NCBI GenBank assembly: GCA_040219575.1
Contig: JAVJSD010000022.1
Span: forward strand, 1-64,000
Length of the DNA stretch: 64,000 bases
Source: JAVJSD01 sp040219575
GTDB taxonomy: Bacteria > Planctomycetota > Planctomycetia > Pirellulales > Pirellulaceae
Reading direction: 5' to 3'
Made by a program: the position numbers and the translations under genes. Below the pieces are notes generated by a model. The model was not told where the DNA came from, did not search any database, and saw only the letters and a program-made list of their open reading frames with translations. Shown piece after piece: positions 15,301 to 24,127 of this stretch (position 1 is the first letter of the stretch; every line of letters starts with the position of its first letter).

Positions 15301-18108
15301 TTATCGCACGGCGTCGTCGGTCGAGTTTTCGGGCGACAGTTGGTCGACTTGCCGCGACGGACTCTCGATCGGCCCTTGCCCCGAGATGTGATGCCGCCAG
15401 CGATCGAGATGATCCTGATTCAGACCGTTGGGGCGGACGAGTTCTTGCTCCACCTCGCGTTTGGAGCCCCGCACCCGGACCGACACCCGCAACCGCCCGT
15501 TTTCGGCGTAGTGGAAGGCGACCTCGATCGGCGTCTTCTCCGGTAGATCCGGCGGCAGATCGTGGATTTCGCAATTGCCGACCGGCGAGCAATCGTCGGC
15601 GCGTTTGCTTTCTCCTTCGACGATCTCCACCAGGATCATCTTCTGCCCTTCGGACTGCGTGCGAAAGGATTTCTTCGCGGTCGCCGGCAACGGCGTGTTG
15701 CGAGGGATCAACGTCACGTTCTTGCGCAACTTGGTGCGTTTGTCGGAAGCCACGACCCCCAAACTATGCGAACTTACATTCGTCACGTGGAAACGCGGCA
15801 TGCGCCCTTCGCTGCGCGACAGCAGCAGCCCGGCGTGCAGCGCCGCGCCATGAGCCACGGCTTCGTCGGGCGATACGCTGCGATCGGGCGTCTTGCCCGA
15901 AAGCTCCTCGAGCAACTCGCTCACGGCCGGCATCCGCGTCGAACCGCCGACCAACAGCACGCGGTCGATGTCGCTCCACTCGAGACCGGCGGCGCGGAGC
16001 GTCTCGGAGGTGGTGAAGCGTGTGCGGTCAAGCAGGTCGGCGGTCAATTCCTCGAACATCTTTCGCGTGACGGCGACGCGACTGGCCTTGCCGTTGTGCT
16101 CGCACAGCACGCTGGTGCGCTGCCGGATCGACAGCGCCCGTTTGGCCTCCTCGCAATTCCGCCACAGCCGGCCCAGCGTGTTGGCCTCCTCGCGGGGATC
16201 GACGTCGTGCTGCTCGCGGAACTTGTCGGCGACAAGATCGACCAGCCGCTGGTCGAAATCCCGACCGCCCAGGCGAACGTCGCCGTCGGAGGCCAGCGCG
16301 ACAAACGTATTCCCGCCGATCTCCATGATCGACACGTCGAACGTTCCCCCGCCCAGGTCGTACACCAGAATCTTCTTTCGGTCGCCTCCGCCGCCGGACA
16401 GATAACCCTCGTGGAAGCCGTAGGAGAGCGCCGCGGCGGTGGGTTCGTTGATGATGTCCAGCACCTCGAAGCCGGCCATGTAGCCGGCGTCCTGCGTCGC
16501 CTTGCGCCGCACCTCATCGAAATAGGCGGGCACGGTGATCACGACTTTCTGGAAGTCGCCGATCGCCCGCTGCGCGTCGAGCCGCAGCTTGTTCAGAATC
16601 CAGGCCTCGAGCGCCTCGGGCGGATACTGTTGATTGTTGAGCGCCTTGTGGAACATCCGCTCGCCCACGTCGCGTTTGGGGCACTCGGCGATGAGCTCCA
16701 TGTCGGTCGCCATGGCGCGGACGGCTTCCTTGCCGACCAGCACTTCCTCGCAATCGAACAACATCACGCTGGGCGTGGTCGTTTCCCCCTCGGCATTGAC
16801 GATCGTGCGGGGCCGACCGTGATTGTCGAGGTACGCCACGGCGGAATAAGTCGTGCCCAGATCGATGCCCACGGCGAACGTCCCCAAGTCCGACGCCCAG
16901 GTGTCGGTTTCGGACCGCGTGTCGCGCTCTGATTGCAGAATCTCGGTGAGCGGGGCCGGCGTCGTGGCGCGTTGCTCGACGATGGTCGGATCGAGCGTCA
17001 CGGTGGGATCGAGCGGCAAATGCCGGCCTCTGCCGCGGACCACCGGCGCCGCGTCAAACTCGACGTCGAGCCGGGTGAACACGTCGTCCAGCGCCGCCAC
17101 GACTTCGCCCATGGTTGCGTAACGATCCGCCGATCGTTTGGCCACCATCGTGGCGAACACTTGCTCCAGATCGTCGGGAACGTCGGGGCGAATGGCCGAG
17201 ACCTTGGGAATCGGCTTCTCCCGATGCGCCAGCAACTTCTTCATCATCGTGTCGCCGGGATACGGCACGTCGGCCGTCAGCAAACTGTACATCGTGCAGC
17301 CCAGGCTGTAGATGTCGCAACGGTGATCCACGTCCCGCGCGTCTTCGGCCTGTTCAGGGCTCATGTAGTCGAAGGTGCCCATGATCTCGCCCGACTGCGT
17401 CAGGTGCATCGACTCTTCAGAGAGGACGCCGCCGACGTGGTCCTCGGTGAGCCGAGCCAGCCCCATGTCCAGAATCTTGACGGTGCCCCATTGGTCGACC
17501 AGGATGTTGCTGGGCTTGATGTCGCGATGGATCACCCCCAGGCGATGCGCATAGTCGAGACCACGGGCCATCTGCAGCGTGTAGTCGATGGCCCGTTTCA
17601 GGGAGAGCGGGCCGCCTTGCGACACGATGTTGACCAGGCTCTCGCCGTCGACGAACTCCATCACCAGGAAGTAGATTCCGTTGGACTCGTCGGCGTCGAA
17701 CGCGGTGACAATGTTGGGGTGCACCAGCTTGGCGGCCGCCTCGACTTCCCGCTGGAACCGGCGCACGTTGGAGATTGACTCCGTGGCTTCATGCGGCAGC
17801 AGTTTGACCGCCACAATCCGTTTCATGCGGCGATGCTGGGCGCGAAACACTTCGCCCATGCCCCCCTCGCCGACCTTCTCCAGCACCACGTAATTGCCCA
17901 GCACCAGTCCCTCGATCGAACCCTCGACAAGTCGCTCGACCTGGTACGGCGTGAGGTGATTCTGAATGATCAGCTCACGTGAGAGCGCCTCGATCGAGTC
18001 GGCTCGCTTTTCGGCCGGCAGCCGCTCTCGAAACGCGCGCAGATCTTCCTCGTCCATCAGCCCGGACTGGGCGATTCTGACCAAGAACTGCTCGAACGTT
18101 GTCGGCAT
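15301..18108 (-). CDS. Serine/threonine protein kinase fused to Hsp70
   Basis: The protein has 935 residues. Residues 1-70 are helical. Residues 72-345 are a Hanks-type kinase: VGEGGMGEVF glycine loop, VAVKLLP lysine, HRDIKPSNIL catalytic loop, DMGLA in place of DFG, and FDYMSPEQA. A linker follows. From about 412 comes a DnaK/Hsp70 nucleotide-binding domain: VGIDLGTTYSAVAY, INEPTAAALSYG, VYDLGGGTFDVSIME and LLVGGSTRMPAV. The remaining 130 residues resemble a substrate-binding beta domain, and the alpha-helical lid is missing or very short. No membrane segment is seen, so it is cytoplasmic. The start at 18108 has GGGAAAGG just upstream. The fusion suggests phosphorylation coupled to client folding or stress sensing. 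Confidence 0.93.
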   Translation of the reverse strand: MPTTFEQFLVRIAQSGLMDEEDLRAFRERLPAEKRADSIEALSRELIIQNHLTPYQVERLVEGSIEGLVLGNYVVLEKVGEGGMGEVFRAQHRRMKRIVAVKLLPHEATESISNVRRFQREVEAAAKLVHPNIVTAFDADESNGIYFLVMEFVDGESLVNIVSQGGPLSLKRAIDYTLQMARGLDYAHRLGVIHRDIKPSNILVDQWGTVKILDMGLARLTEDHVGGVLSEESMHLTQSGEIMGTFDYMSPEQAEDARDVDHRCDIYSLGCTMYSLLTADVPYPGDTMMKKLLAHREKPIPKVSAIRPDVPDDLEQVFATMVAKRSADRYATMGEVVAALDDVFTRLDVEFDAAPVVRGRGRHLPLDPTVTLDPTIVEQRATTPAPLTEILQSERDTRSETDTWASDLGTFAVGIDLGTTYSAVAYLDNHGRPRTIVNAEGETTTPSVMLFDCEEVLVGKEAVRAMATDMELIAECPKRDVGERMFHKALNNQQYPPEALEAWILNKLRLDAQRAIGDFQKVVITVPAYFDEVRRKATQDAGYMAGFEVLDIINEPTAAALSYGFHEGYLSGGGGDRKKILVYDLGGGTFDVSIMEIGGNTFVALASDGDVRLGGRDFDQRLVDLVADKFREQHDVDPREEANTLGRLWRNCEEAKRALSIRQRTSVLCEHNGKASRVAVTRKMFEELTADLLDRTRFTTSETLRAAGLEWSDIDRVLLVGGSTRMPAVSELLEELSGKTPDRSVSPDEAVAHGAALHAGLLLSRSEGRMPRFHVTNVSSHSLGVVASDKRTKLRKNVTLIPRNTPLPATAKKSFRTQSEGQKMILVEIVEGESKRADDCSPVGNCEIHDLPPDLPEKTPIEVAFHYAENGRLRVSVRVRGSKREVEQELVRPNGLNQDHLDRWRHHISGQGPIESPSRQVDQLSPENSTDDAVR

Positions 18109-18254
18109 AGACCTTTCCCGCGGTTGATGCGCACCGACAGTATAACCGGGGGGACGCCAGCCAGCCACAGCGGCGGTTCAGGCGATTTTTGGGGACTGTT
18201 TGGGGCAGCAGCGCGGCGCTGGATCGAATCAGTATTCAGTCGACGTGATAATTC

Positions 18255-18482
18255 CTAAACCCATTCAAAACCGGTCTTTCCGCGAATTCGGTCGCGAAAA
18301 TTGCCGAGCAGTCCGCCGATCACGTCCCATTGATCGGGACGACGCACTTCGATGTCGCCTTGCTCGTTGATGCGCACGATCGTCTGGTCGTGCACTCCGG
18401 CCGATTCCAGGTCTCCGGTGTGCAACTCGTCGTCGCTGACGATTTCGGCCAGGATCTTGCCCGTCATCTCGATGAACTTCAT
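18255..18482 (-). CDS. Small conserved acidic protein of unknown function
   Basis: The product has 75 residues (MKFIEMTGKILAEIVSDDEL at the start). No known domain is recognised. The sequence is rich in acidic residues early and ends with an Arg/Lys segment (NFRDRIRGKTGFEW). It lies between rsmA (121 bases upstream, same strand) and the kinase-Hsp70 gene. The codon pattern and lack of signal or membrane segment suggest a real cytoplasmic protein. I prefer the ATG at 18482 over the longer frame because the upstream residues are low-complexity. Confidence 0.7.
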   Translation of the reverse strand: MKFIEMTGKILAEIVSDDELHTGDLESAGVHDQTIVRINEQGDIEVRRPDQWDVIGGLLGNFRDRIRGKTGFEWV

Positions 18483-18602
18483 GGTGTCAGTCGCCAGATT
18501 GCTGCCGGATCTTCGTCCCCTCATTCGCCCGCCAGGCGCGGACGGCCACGAATCATTTCCCCCGTGCGACCGTATCCTAGCAAATTCGCCGCCAATGCGA
18601 CA

Positions 18603-19514
18603 TCAAATCAGCGGCTCGTCGCCCACTTTTTCGCGCAGCCGTTCGCAGAGCGCCAAGATCGTGGGGGGATCGAGTTGCTCGGCCCGGCAATCCGCCGCAA
18701 TGTTCAGGTTCGCCAGCACCTCGTCGACCTGGGGTTTGTCGATCCGCTTTTTCAGCGCGCTGAGCACCACGCTCCGCAGAAACTTCCGTCGATGAAAAAA
18801 CAGCGCCCGAACGAACCCGTGAAAGAACTCCAGGGCCGGGATGCGGCGGCGTTTTTCCGGCCGGGGTGTGATTTGCACGATCGCCGAGTGCACCTTGGGG
18901 CGCGGCCAGAACGCGGTGGGCGGCATCACCCGCACCACTTCGGCGTCGCACAGGCTTTGAATCAAGACGCTCAGCGCGCTGTAGTCCTTCGTGCCCGGCT
19001 CGGCCGTGATGCGGTCGCCTAGCTCCTTTTGAATCGTGACCGTGATCGAGACCGGGTCGAGATCGGTCAGCAGCAGGTTCGAAATCACCGGCGTGGCGAT
19101 GTTGTAAGGAAGATTCGCCGCCAGCTTCAGACGTCGATTCGGCTGCTCCGCCAGTTTTTCGCGCAGCGCGGCCAACACATTGTCGTGAAAGTTGTTCTTG
19201 TTGCGCAGCGCGTCCTGATGCAACATCAGGATGTTGTCGTGCACCGAGAGCACTTCGCCGGCGAGTTGAAACAAGTGTTCGTCGATCTCGACGGTGACGA
19301 CGGCCGCCGCTTCGAGCGCCAACAGCGCGGTTAGCGATCCTGTCCCCGTCCCCACTTCCAGCACCACGTCGTCCGGGCCCACGTCGGCGGTGCGGGCCAG
19401 CAGATCCAGCAGATTGAGATCGATCAGAAAATTCTGACCGTGGCGTGAATCCGGATTCAATCCCGCTTCCCGCAACCTTTGTTTCAGATAGCTGGCCGTT
19501 TGACGGGGCGACAT
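18603..19514 (-). CDS. rsmA: 16S rRNA adenine dimethyltransferase RsmA (KsgA)
   Basis: This 303-residue enzyme dimethylates the two adjacent adenines in the terminal 16S rRNA helix (A1518 and A1519 in E. coli) during small-subunit maturation, using S-adenosylmethionine. Visible motifs are RHGQNFLIDLNLLD at the N-terminus, the SAM motif VVLEVGTGTGSLTALL, TVEIDEHLF and the catalytic NLPYNIATP. The C-terminal domain shows HRRKFLRSVVLSAL. The length is usual for the family. The ATG at 19514 gives the normal N-terminus; the frame runs further upstream through non-homologous sequence. It is divergent from the DUF4432 gene. Confidence 0.95.
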   Translation of the reverse strand: MSPRQTASYLKQRLREAGLNPDSRHGQNFLIDLNLLDLLARTADVGPDDVVLEVGTGTGSLTALLALEAAAVVTVEIDEHLFQLAGEVLSVHDNILMLHQDALRNKNNFHDNVLAALREKLAEQPNRRLKLAANLPYNIATPVISNLLLTDLDPVSITVTIQKELGDRITAEPGTKDYSALSVLIQSLCDAEVVRVMPPTAFWPRPKVHSAIVQITPRPEKRRRIPALEFFHGFVRALFFHRRKFLRSVVLSALKKRIDKPQVDEVLANLNIAADCRAEQLDPPTILALCERLREKVGDEPLI

Positions 19515-19825
19515 GGAGCGGCGGTTGTTCGGGTGAGGGAAATGAAGGCGCGACGCGCGCGATGGCAACCCAGAGAGTGTCGGCGGCCTCGGACTCAGCG
19601 TCAACCGGCGTCTCTCTAGCGCGAGTCCGACGCGGCGAGCGGGCGGCGTGGCGAGCGGGCGGCGTGGCGAGCCCCGAGGCGTCAGCCCGGGGTGACCCAC
19701 ACGGCGTGGCGTCGAAACGCCGCAACTTGAGATTCCCCCAGACATGCGCGATAATCCCACGCGATGCAATTTGACGGGAAGCCCCCATTGCGAAGACCTT
19801 CTGTTTCCCTTGTGGAGTACCAGGC
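19515..19825. other. Divergent intergenic region with 16-bp tandem repeat
   Basis: This holds the promoters of rsmA and the epimerase gene. It contains two perfect copies plus six bases of a third of GGCGAGCGGGCGGCGT (19634-19671). An adjoining GC palindrome follows, of the kind CCCCGAGGCGTCAGCCCGGGG spread over 19673-19694. No gene is seen. Confidence 0.6.
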
Positions 19826-20977
19826 GTGGCAACTAAGTCGTGGACGCTGACAGGCGAAGGATCCTCTCTCGAACCGTTCAACGAACAGTTCGCGACGGCC
19901 GGCAAGAAATGTTCGGTCGCCCGACGCACCCTCCGCGGAGGGTTAAGCGAGGGCGTCGACGTGATCCGCGTAGACAATGGCGCGCTCAAGTTCGACGTGC
20001 TTCCCACGCGCGGCATGGGGCTGTGGAAGGCGTGGCTGGGCGACGACGAATTCGGCTGGCGCTCGCCCGTGCCGGGGCCGGTGCATCCCAATTTCGTGCC
20101 GATCGCCGAGCCGAGCGGACTGGGCTGGCTCGACGGATTCGACGAACTGCTGGTGCGCTGCGGACTCGAGAGCAACGGGGCGCCGGAGTTTGACGAGCAA
20201 GGCCGTGTGCGCTATCCGTTGCATGGCCGCATCGCCAACAAGCCGGCCCGGCGGTTGACGCTGACGGCCGACGAGACGACCGGCCAGTTGACGCTGACCG
20301 GCGTCGTCGAGGAGGTGCGTTTTCACTTTCTCAAGCTCCGCCTCACATCGTCCGTCTCCACCGCGCCCGGCGAGAACGGCCTGCGGATCGTCGACGTCGT
20401 GGAGAACCTCTCCGAGAGCCCGGCCGATGCGCAGTTGTTGTACCACGTGAACTTCGGCCATCCGCTGCTCGACGCCGGCTCGCGTTTCGTCGCACCGCTG
20501 AAGACCGTCGTGCCGCGCAACGACCACGCCGCCGAGGGAATCAAAACGTTTGACAGCTACGCCGCGCCGCAGGCCGGATTCGAGGAACAGGTGTACTTCA
20601 TGGAGCTCGCCGGCGACGACGAGCATCGGTCGATGGCCCTGTTGCGCAACGCTCACGGCACCGCCGGCGCCAGCCTGCACTTCGACCTACGACAATTGCC
20701 CTGCTTCACCGTGTGGAAGAACACCACCGCCACCGGCGACGGCTACGTCACCGGCCTCGAACCGGCGACCAACTACCCCAACCCGCGCAGCCACGAAGGC
20801 GGGCAGAACCGCGTCTTGCGACTGCCGCCCAAAGGCAAGGCCGAGCTGCGTCTTGAATTGCGGTTCTACAACGCCGCCGACGTCGCCCAGGCGGAAGAGG
20901 CGATCGGCAGGCTTCAAGCCGACGTCGAGCCGACGCTGCACGACAAACCGCAACCCGGTTGGTGCGAAGGGGTGTAG
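19826..20977 (+). CDS. DUF4432 family aldose-epimerase-like protein
   Basis: The protein has 383 residues. It has the galactose-mutarotase type beta-sandwich pattern seen in DUF4432: FDVLPTRGMGLWKAW near the start, RYPLHGRIANKPARRL with a candidate catalytic His, LLYHVNFGHPLL, and the late block GLEPATNYPNPRSHEGGQNR. It has no signal peptide, so it is cytoplasmic. The start is a GTG at 19826 with GGAG about 10 bases upstream. The family is thought to interconvert sugar anomers, but the sugar is unknown. It is convergent with the propeller gene, which fits a carbohydrate-use neighbourhood. Confidence 0.85.
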   Translation: MATKSWTLTGEGSSLEPFNEQFATAGKKCSVARRTLRGGLSEGVDVIRVDNGALKFDVLPTRGMGLWKAWLGDDEFGWRSPVPGPVHPNFVPIAEPSGLGWLDGFDELLVRCGLESNGAPEFDEQGRVRYPLHGRIANKPARRLTLTADETTGQLTLTGVVEEVRFHFLKLRLTSSVSTAPGENGLRIVDVVENLSESPADAQLLYHVNFGHPLLDAGSRFVAPLKTVVPRNDHAAEGIKTFDSYAAPQAGFEEQVYFMELAGDDEHRSMALLRNAHGTAGASLHFDLRQLPCFTVWKNTTATGDGYVTGLEPATNYPNPRSHEGGQNRVLRLPPKGKAELRLELRFYNAADVAQAEEAIGRLQADVEPTLHDKPQPGWCEGV

Positions 20978-21051
20978 CGATTCCGCGCCAAGCCGATCCA
21001 GGCGCCCAGCGACCAGCGACCGAGGTTCGGAAACGGCGCATCGCCGGCCGC

Positions 21052-22440
21052 CTACGGCTGGAACTGCAAGGAATAGAGATCGGCGTCCTTGAGTTTGATG
21101 CGGAGACGCACCGGCCGGCCGGCGAGACTCGCCAACGAGGCGTCGCTGTTCCACGTCACCGGCCGCTCGATCTCATCTCCCCGCAGCATCTTGCACTTCG
21201 CCAACTCGAAACCCTCGATCGGCTTCCCTTCGGCGTCGGTGATCTCCACGCCTAGGGCGCCGCCTACGCGAGTAGCAAAGTTGACGACCAAGCGTTTGCC
21301 GTCGAATTTCAGCGGCTTGGTGAGAATTTCCCCGCCGTCTTTACCGCCACGGACGGAAACGAATCCATCGATGCGATACAGGAACTGCCGCAACCGGCTG
21401 TCCGGTCCGGCGTAGTAGGCCTCGGTGCCGTACACGGCGTAGTGCAGGTCGTCGCCGGGTAGGCGGACCAGGCCGTTGGCCATGTAGTTGCTGCGATTGC
21501 CGTCGCGATCCTTCGGCGCCGTGCGAGGGATCACTGGATCGGCCCAACGTTTGAAATGCACGCCGTCGCGGCTGGCCATGAACACCGGCTCGACCGCGCT
21601 GGTGTTCGGCAGGTAACGCGTGGGGAAGCCGATGCGAAGGTGCGGCGCGCGGGGATAGGGCCGAATCGCGTTGGTGTACAGGTGCTGGTTGGGGGCGTCG
21701 CCGTATTCGAGCAGCACCGGTTTGGTCCAGTTCACGTAGTCGTCCGACGTGCAGGTCATGATCGACCGCACGCCGTTGGTGAAGGTCCGGTGGTAATCGA
21801 CGTACTTTTTCGTCACGGGATCCCAGAACGCCAGGTTCTGCGAATCAAACGCCCCTTCGGTGATCACCGGCTTGTCCTCGATCAGCGACCAGTGAATCGC
21901 GTCCGGCGACTTGAAGACGTACAGTCCCTTTTGCCCGGTCGGCCGGCCGCGCCCGATTCCCTTGTAGCGGGCGTCGGAGGCGCAGTCGGGGTTGTCGTCG
22001 CGGAACGCCACAAAACAGTGCGCCCCCAACCCTTGCAGGACGATGTTGTTCGCCTTCGAGCCTTCCCACTCGATCAGGCCAAGCTCCGGCTTGGTCCAGT
22101 GCACGCCGTCGCGGCTCTCGGCGTAGCAGGTCACTTCCGGATGCAGCGACTTGCGCGTCTTCTCGTCGGCGTGCGAACCGCGGTAGTACATGCGATACAG
22201 GTCGCCGTCCTGGAAGATGGAGTAGTAGGCGCAGGTGTTGCCCTCCCACGGCTTGTCGGTGACCAGCACCACGTCCTTGGGCTCTGGCTCGTGCAACTTC
22301 AGCGCGACGTCGTCCGCCGTCTCGTCGATGAGGAAGTCGTCGACGAACAGTTCCAGGCGAGAGCCGATGTCGATCGGCTCCGCGGCATGGCCGACGAGGC
22401 CGAAGGTGAACACAAGGGCGAGGGCGAGCGTGGTTCTCAT
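21052..22440 (-). CDS. Secreted glycosidase-like five-bladed beta-propeller protein
   Basis: The protein has 462 residues with a signal peptide (MRTTLALALVFTFGLVGHAA). The body looks like the GH43/GH32-related five-bladed propeller family found in planctomycete secretomes. Recurring blocks are CYAESRDGVHWTKPELGLIE, LYVFKSPDAIHWSLIEDKPV and CTSDDYVNWTKPVLLEYGD. The DGxxW repeats mark the blades. The C-terminal 90 residues form a separate beta domain. Whether it is catalytic is unclear because the acidic triad could not be placed with certainty. It follows the sulfatase gene by 59 bases on the same strand, so both probably belong to one operon for sulfated glycan use. Confidence 0.8.
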   Translation of the reverse strand: MRTTLALALVFTFGLVGHAAEPIDIGSRLELFVDDFLIDETADDVALKLHEPEPKDVVLVTDKPWEGNTCAYYSIFQDGDLYRMYYRGSHADEKTRKSLHPEVTCYAESRDGVHWTKPELGLIEWEGSKANNIVLQGLGAHCFVAFRDDNPDCASDARYKGIGRGRPTGQKGLYVFKSPDAIHWSLIEDKPVITEGAFDSQNLAFWDPVTKKYVDYHRTFTNGVRSIMTCTSDDYVNWTKPVLLEYGDAPNQHLYTNAIRPYPRAPHLRIGFPTRYLPNTSAVEPVFMASRDGVHFKRWADPVIPRTAPKDRDGNRSNYMANGLVRLPGDDLHYAVYGTEAYYAGPDSRLRQFLYRIDGFVSVRGGKDGGEILTKPLKFDGKRLVVNFATRVGGALGVEITDAEGKPIEGFELAKCKMLRGDEIERPVTWNSDASLASLAGRPVRLRIKLKDADLYSLQFQP

Positions 22441-22476
22441 GGGAATCTCGTGGGGTGAAGGCGGTGGTTTGCGATT

Positions 22477-22499
22477 CCAAGCCGACGGCTTCGCCGTCG
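22477..22499. repeat. Dispersed hairpin, family B
   Basis: CCAAGCCGACGGCTTCGCCG plus three bases form a perfect 7-bp stem (CGACGGC/GCCGTCG). It lies between the sulfatase stop and the propeller start and may attenuate or stabilise the transcript. Confidence 0.75.
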
Positions 22500-23936
22500 T
22501 TATTCGAGCAACTTGTCGAGCCGCTGCTGGAGTTCCTTCAGCGTGCCTGCCAGCTTGGGGTCGGCGATGCGGTTGTTCATCTCGTAGGGGTCGGCGAGCA
22601 AGTCGTAGAGTTCATCCATGCCCTCGAGTTCGTTGTAGCGGACGTACTTGTAGCGCCCGGTGCGGATCGCCTTGTAGCCCATCTTCCGCACGCGGGGAAA
22701 CACGGTGTCGGTGTTGTACTCAATCAGAAACTCGTTGCGCCAAGACCGCGGCGTCTCTCCCTTCAACAACGGCACGAGACTACGGCCGTCCTGCGACTGC
22801 GGCCGCTTCACGCCGGCCAACTCCAAAAGCGTGGGGGCGAAGTCGATGGTGAGCGCCATCGCGTCGATCAGGCTTCCCGCTTCGATCGCTTCGGGATAGC
22901 GGACGAGCAGCGGAATCCGCGCCGCTTCCTCGTACGGCAGACGACGCTCGACGCTCAGGCCGTGTTCGCCGTACCAGTAACCGTGATCGCTGGTGACGAC
23001 GAACACCGTGTCATCCAGTCGGCCCGACGCCTGCAGTCGATCGAGCAACATTCCCACCCCTTCATCGACAGCGGCCAGCATTCGCAGGCGATCGCGAATC
23101 GTTTCATCGGAAGTCGCCGTCTTGGGACTGAGCGGCGGCAGGTCGTCGATCTTCCGCGCCAGCGCCGGCTTGTCCTCCACGCCGTCGAAAAAGTTCAGCC
23201 GACGTGGGACCGGATCGTTGCGATACAGGTTTTCATGCCGCTCGGCCGGGATGAACCGCGCGGCGCCGGGATCGGAGATGCTGCCGTCGTCGTACTGCGT
23301 CAGTTCGGGATGCAGCGCCTTATGGGCCAGGAACAGGCAAAACGGCTTGTCGCGTTTGGCCGCCACAAACTGGGCCGCGTTCTCGTTCAGCACGTCGGTG
23401 GTGTAACCTTGGAGCTTCTTCTGCACGCCGTCGTCGTTCACCTCGGGGTCGTTCGACGTTCCCTGCCCCTTGAGCGCCAGCCAGCGATCGAAGCCGGGCC
23501 GCTGCGTGTTGTCGTTGCCCATGTGCCATTTGCCGATGAACGCCGTCTCGTAGCCCGCTTGCTGCAGCATGGCGGGAAAGGTCTTCAGCCGATGGCTGTG
23601 CTCGCTGCGATCGACGTTGTCGAGGATGCCGTGGTGGTGAGTGTGCTGACCCGTTAGAATCGATCCCCGGCTCGGCGAGCAGAGCGGCGTGGTGCAAAAC
23701 GCATTGCGGAACCGCGCTCCCTCGCGGGCGATGCGGTCGATATTGGGCGTGCGGGCGAAGGGATGTCCCGTGCATCCCAACTCATCCCACCGCAAATCGT
23801 CGACCAGAATAAAGACGATGTTCGGCCGCTCGTCGGCGGCCCGCACGGCGGAAGTCCCGCTCGCCAGACCGAGCGTCAGCAAGCACAACAAGATCGCGGC
23901 GATCCGCTGGGAGAATTCGAGGCGAGGTGGAAGCAT
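22500..23936 (-). CDS. Secreted arylsulfatase-family enzyme
   Basis: This 478-residue enzyme has a signal peptide (ending near GTSAVRAADE) and GAGGAA before the ATG at 23936. FILVDDLRWDELG gives the metal-binding aspartates. TTPLCSPSRGSILTG carries the CxPSR motif whose Cys is converted to formylglycine, the catalytic residue of type I sulfatases. FIGKWHMGND and VTSDHGYWYGEHGL supply further active-site residues. The enzyme probably removes sulfate esters from algal polysaccharides outside the cytoplasm. It heads a likely two-gene operon with the propeller protein and is divergent from the TauD-like gene. Confidence 0.93.
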   Translation of the reverse strand: MLPPRLEFSQRIAAILLCLLTLGLASGTSAVRAADERPNIVFILVDDLRWDELGCTGHPFARTPNIDRIAREGARFRNAFCTTPLCSPSRGSILTGQHTHHHGILDNVDRSEHSHRLKTFPAMLQQAGYETAFIGKWHMGNDNTQRPGFDRWLALKGQGTSNDPEVNDDGVQKKLQGYTTDVLNENAAQFVAAKRDKPFCLFLAHKALHPELTQYDDGSISDPGAARFIPAERHENLYRNDPVPRRLNFFDGVEDKPALARKIDDLPPLSPKTATSDETIRDRLRMLAAVDEGVGMLLDRLQASGRLDDTVFVVTSDHGYWYGEHGLSVERRLPYEEAARIPLLVRYPEAIEAGSLIDAMALTIDFAPTLLELAGVKRPQSQDGRSLVPLLKGETPRSWRNEFLIEYNTDTVFPRVRKMGYKAIRTGRYKYVRYNELEGMDELYDLLADPYEMNNRIADPKLAGTLKELQQRLDKLLE

Positions 23937-24127
23937 GGCGGGTTCCTCAGGCGGGAAGATTCGGCGGCCGTGCCCGATTGTAGCCCGAGCGGCGCGCGGT
24001 TGCACGCGCTGCGCACTTGCGACTTGAACTCCTTGTGCACCGTTGATCGATCCCTGCCTTTACCAACGGCGACCGGCGTCGCCGGAACCAAAAGACAATC
24101 GAGTGAAACGTATTGGCGGTGGATTCG

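Noticed and set aside
15562..16932. Plus-strand frame of 456 codons over the kinase-Hsp70 gene
   Set aside because: Antisense shadow of the Hsp70 part.
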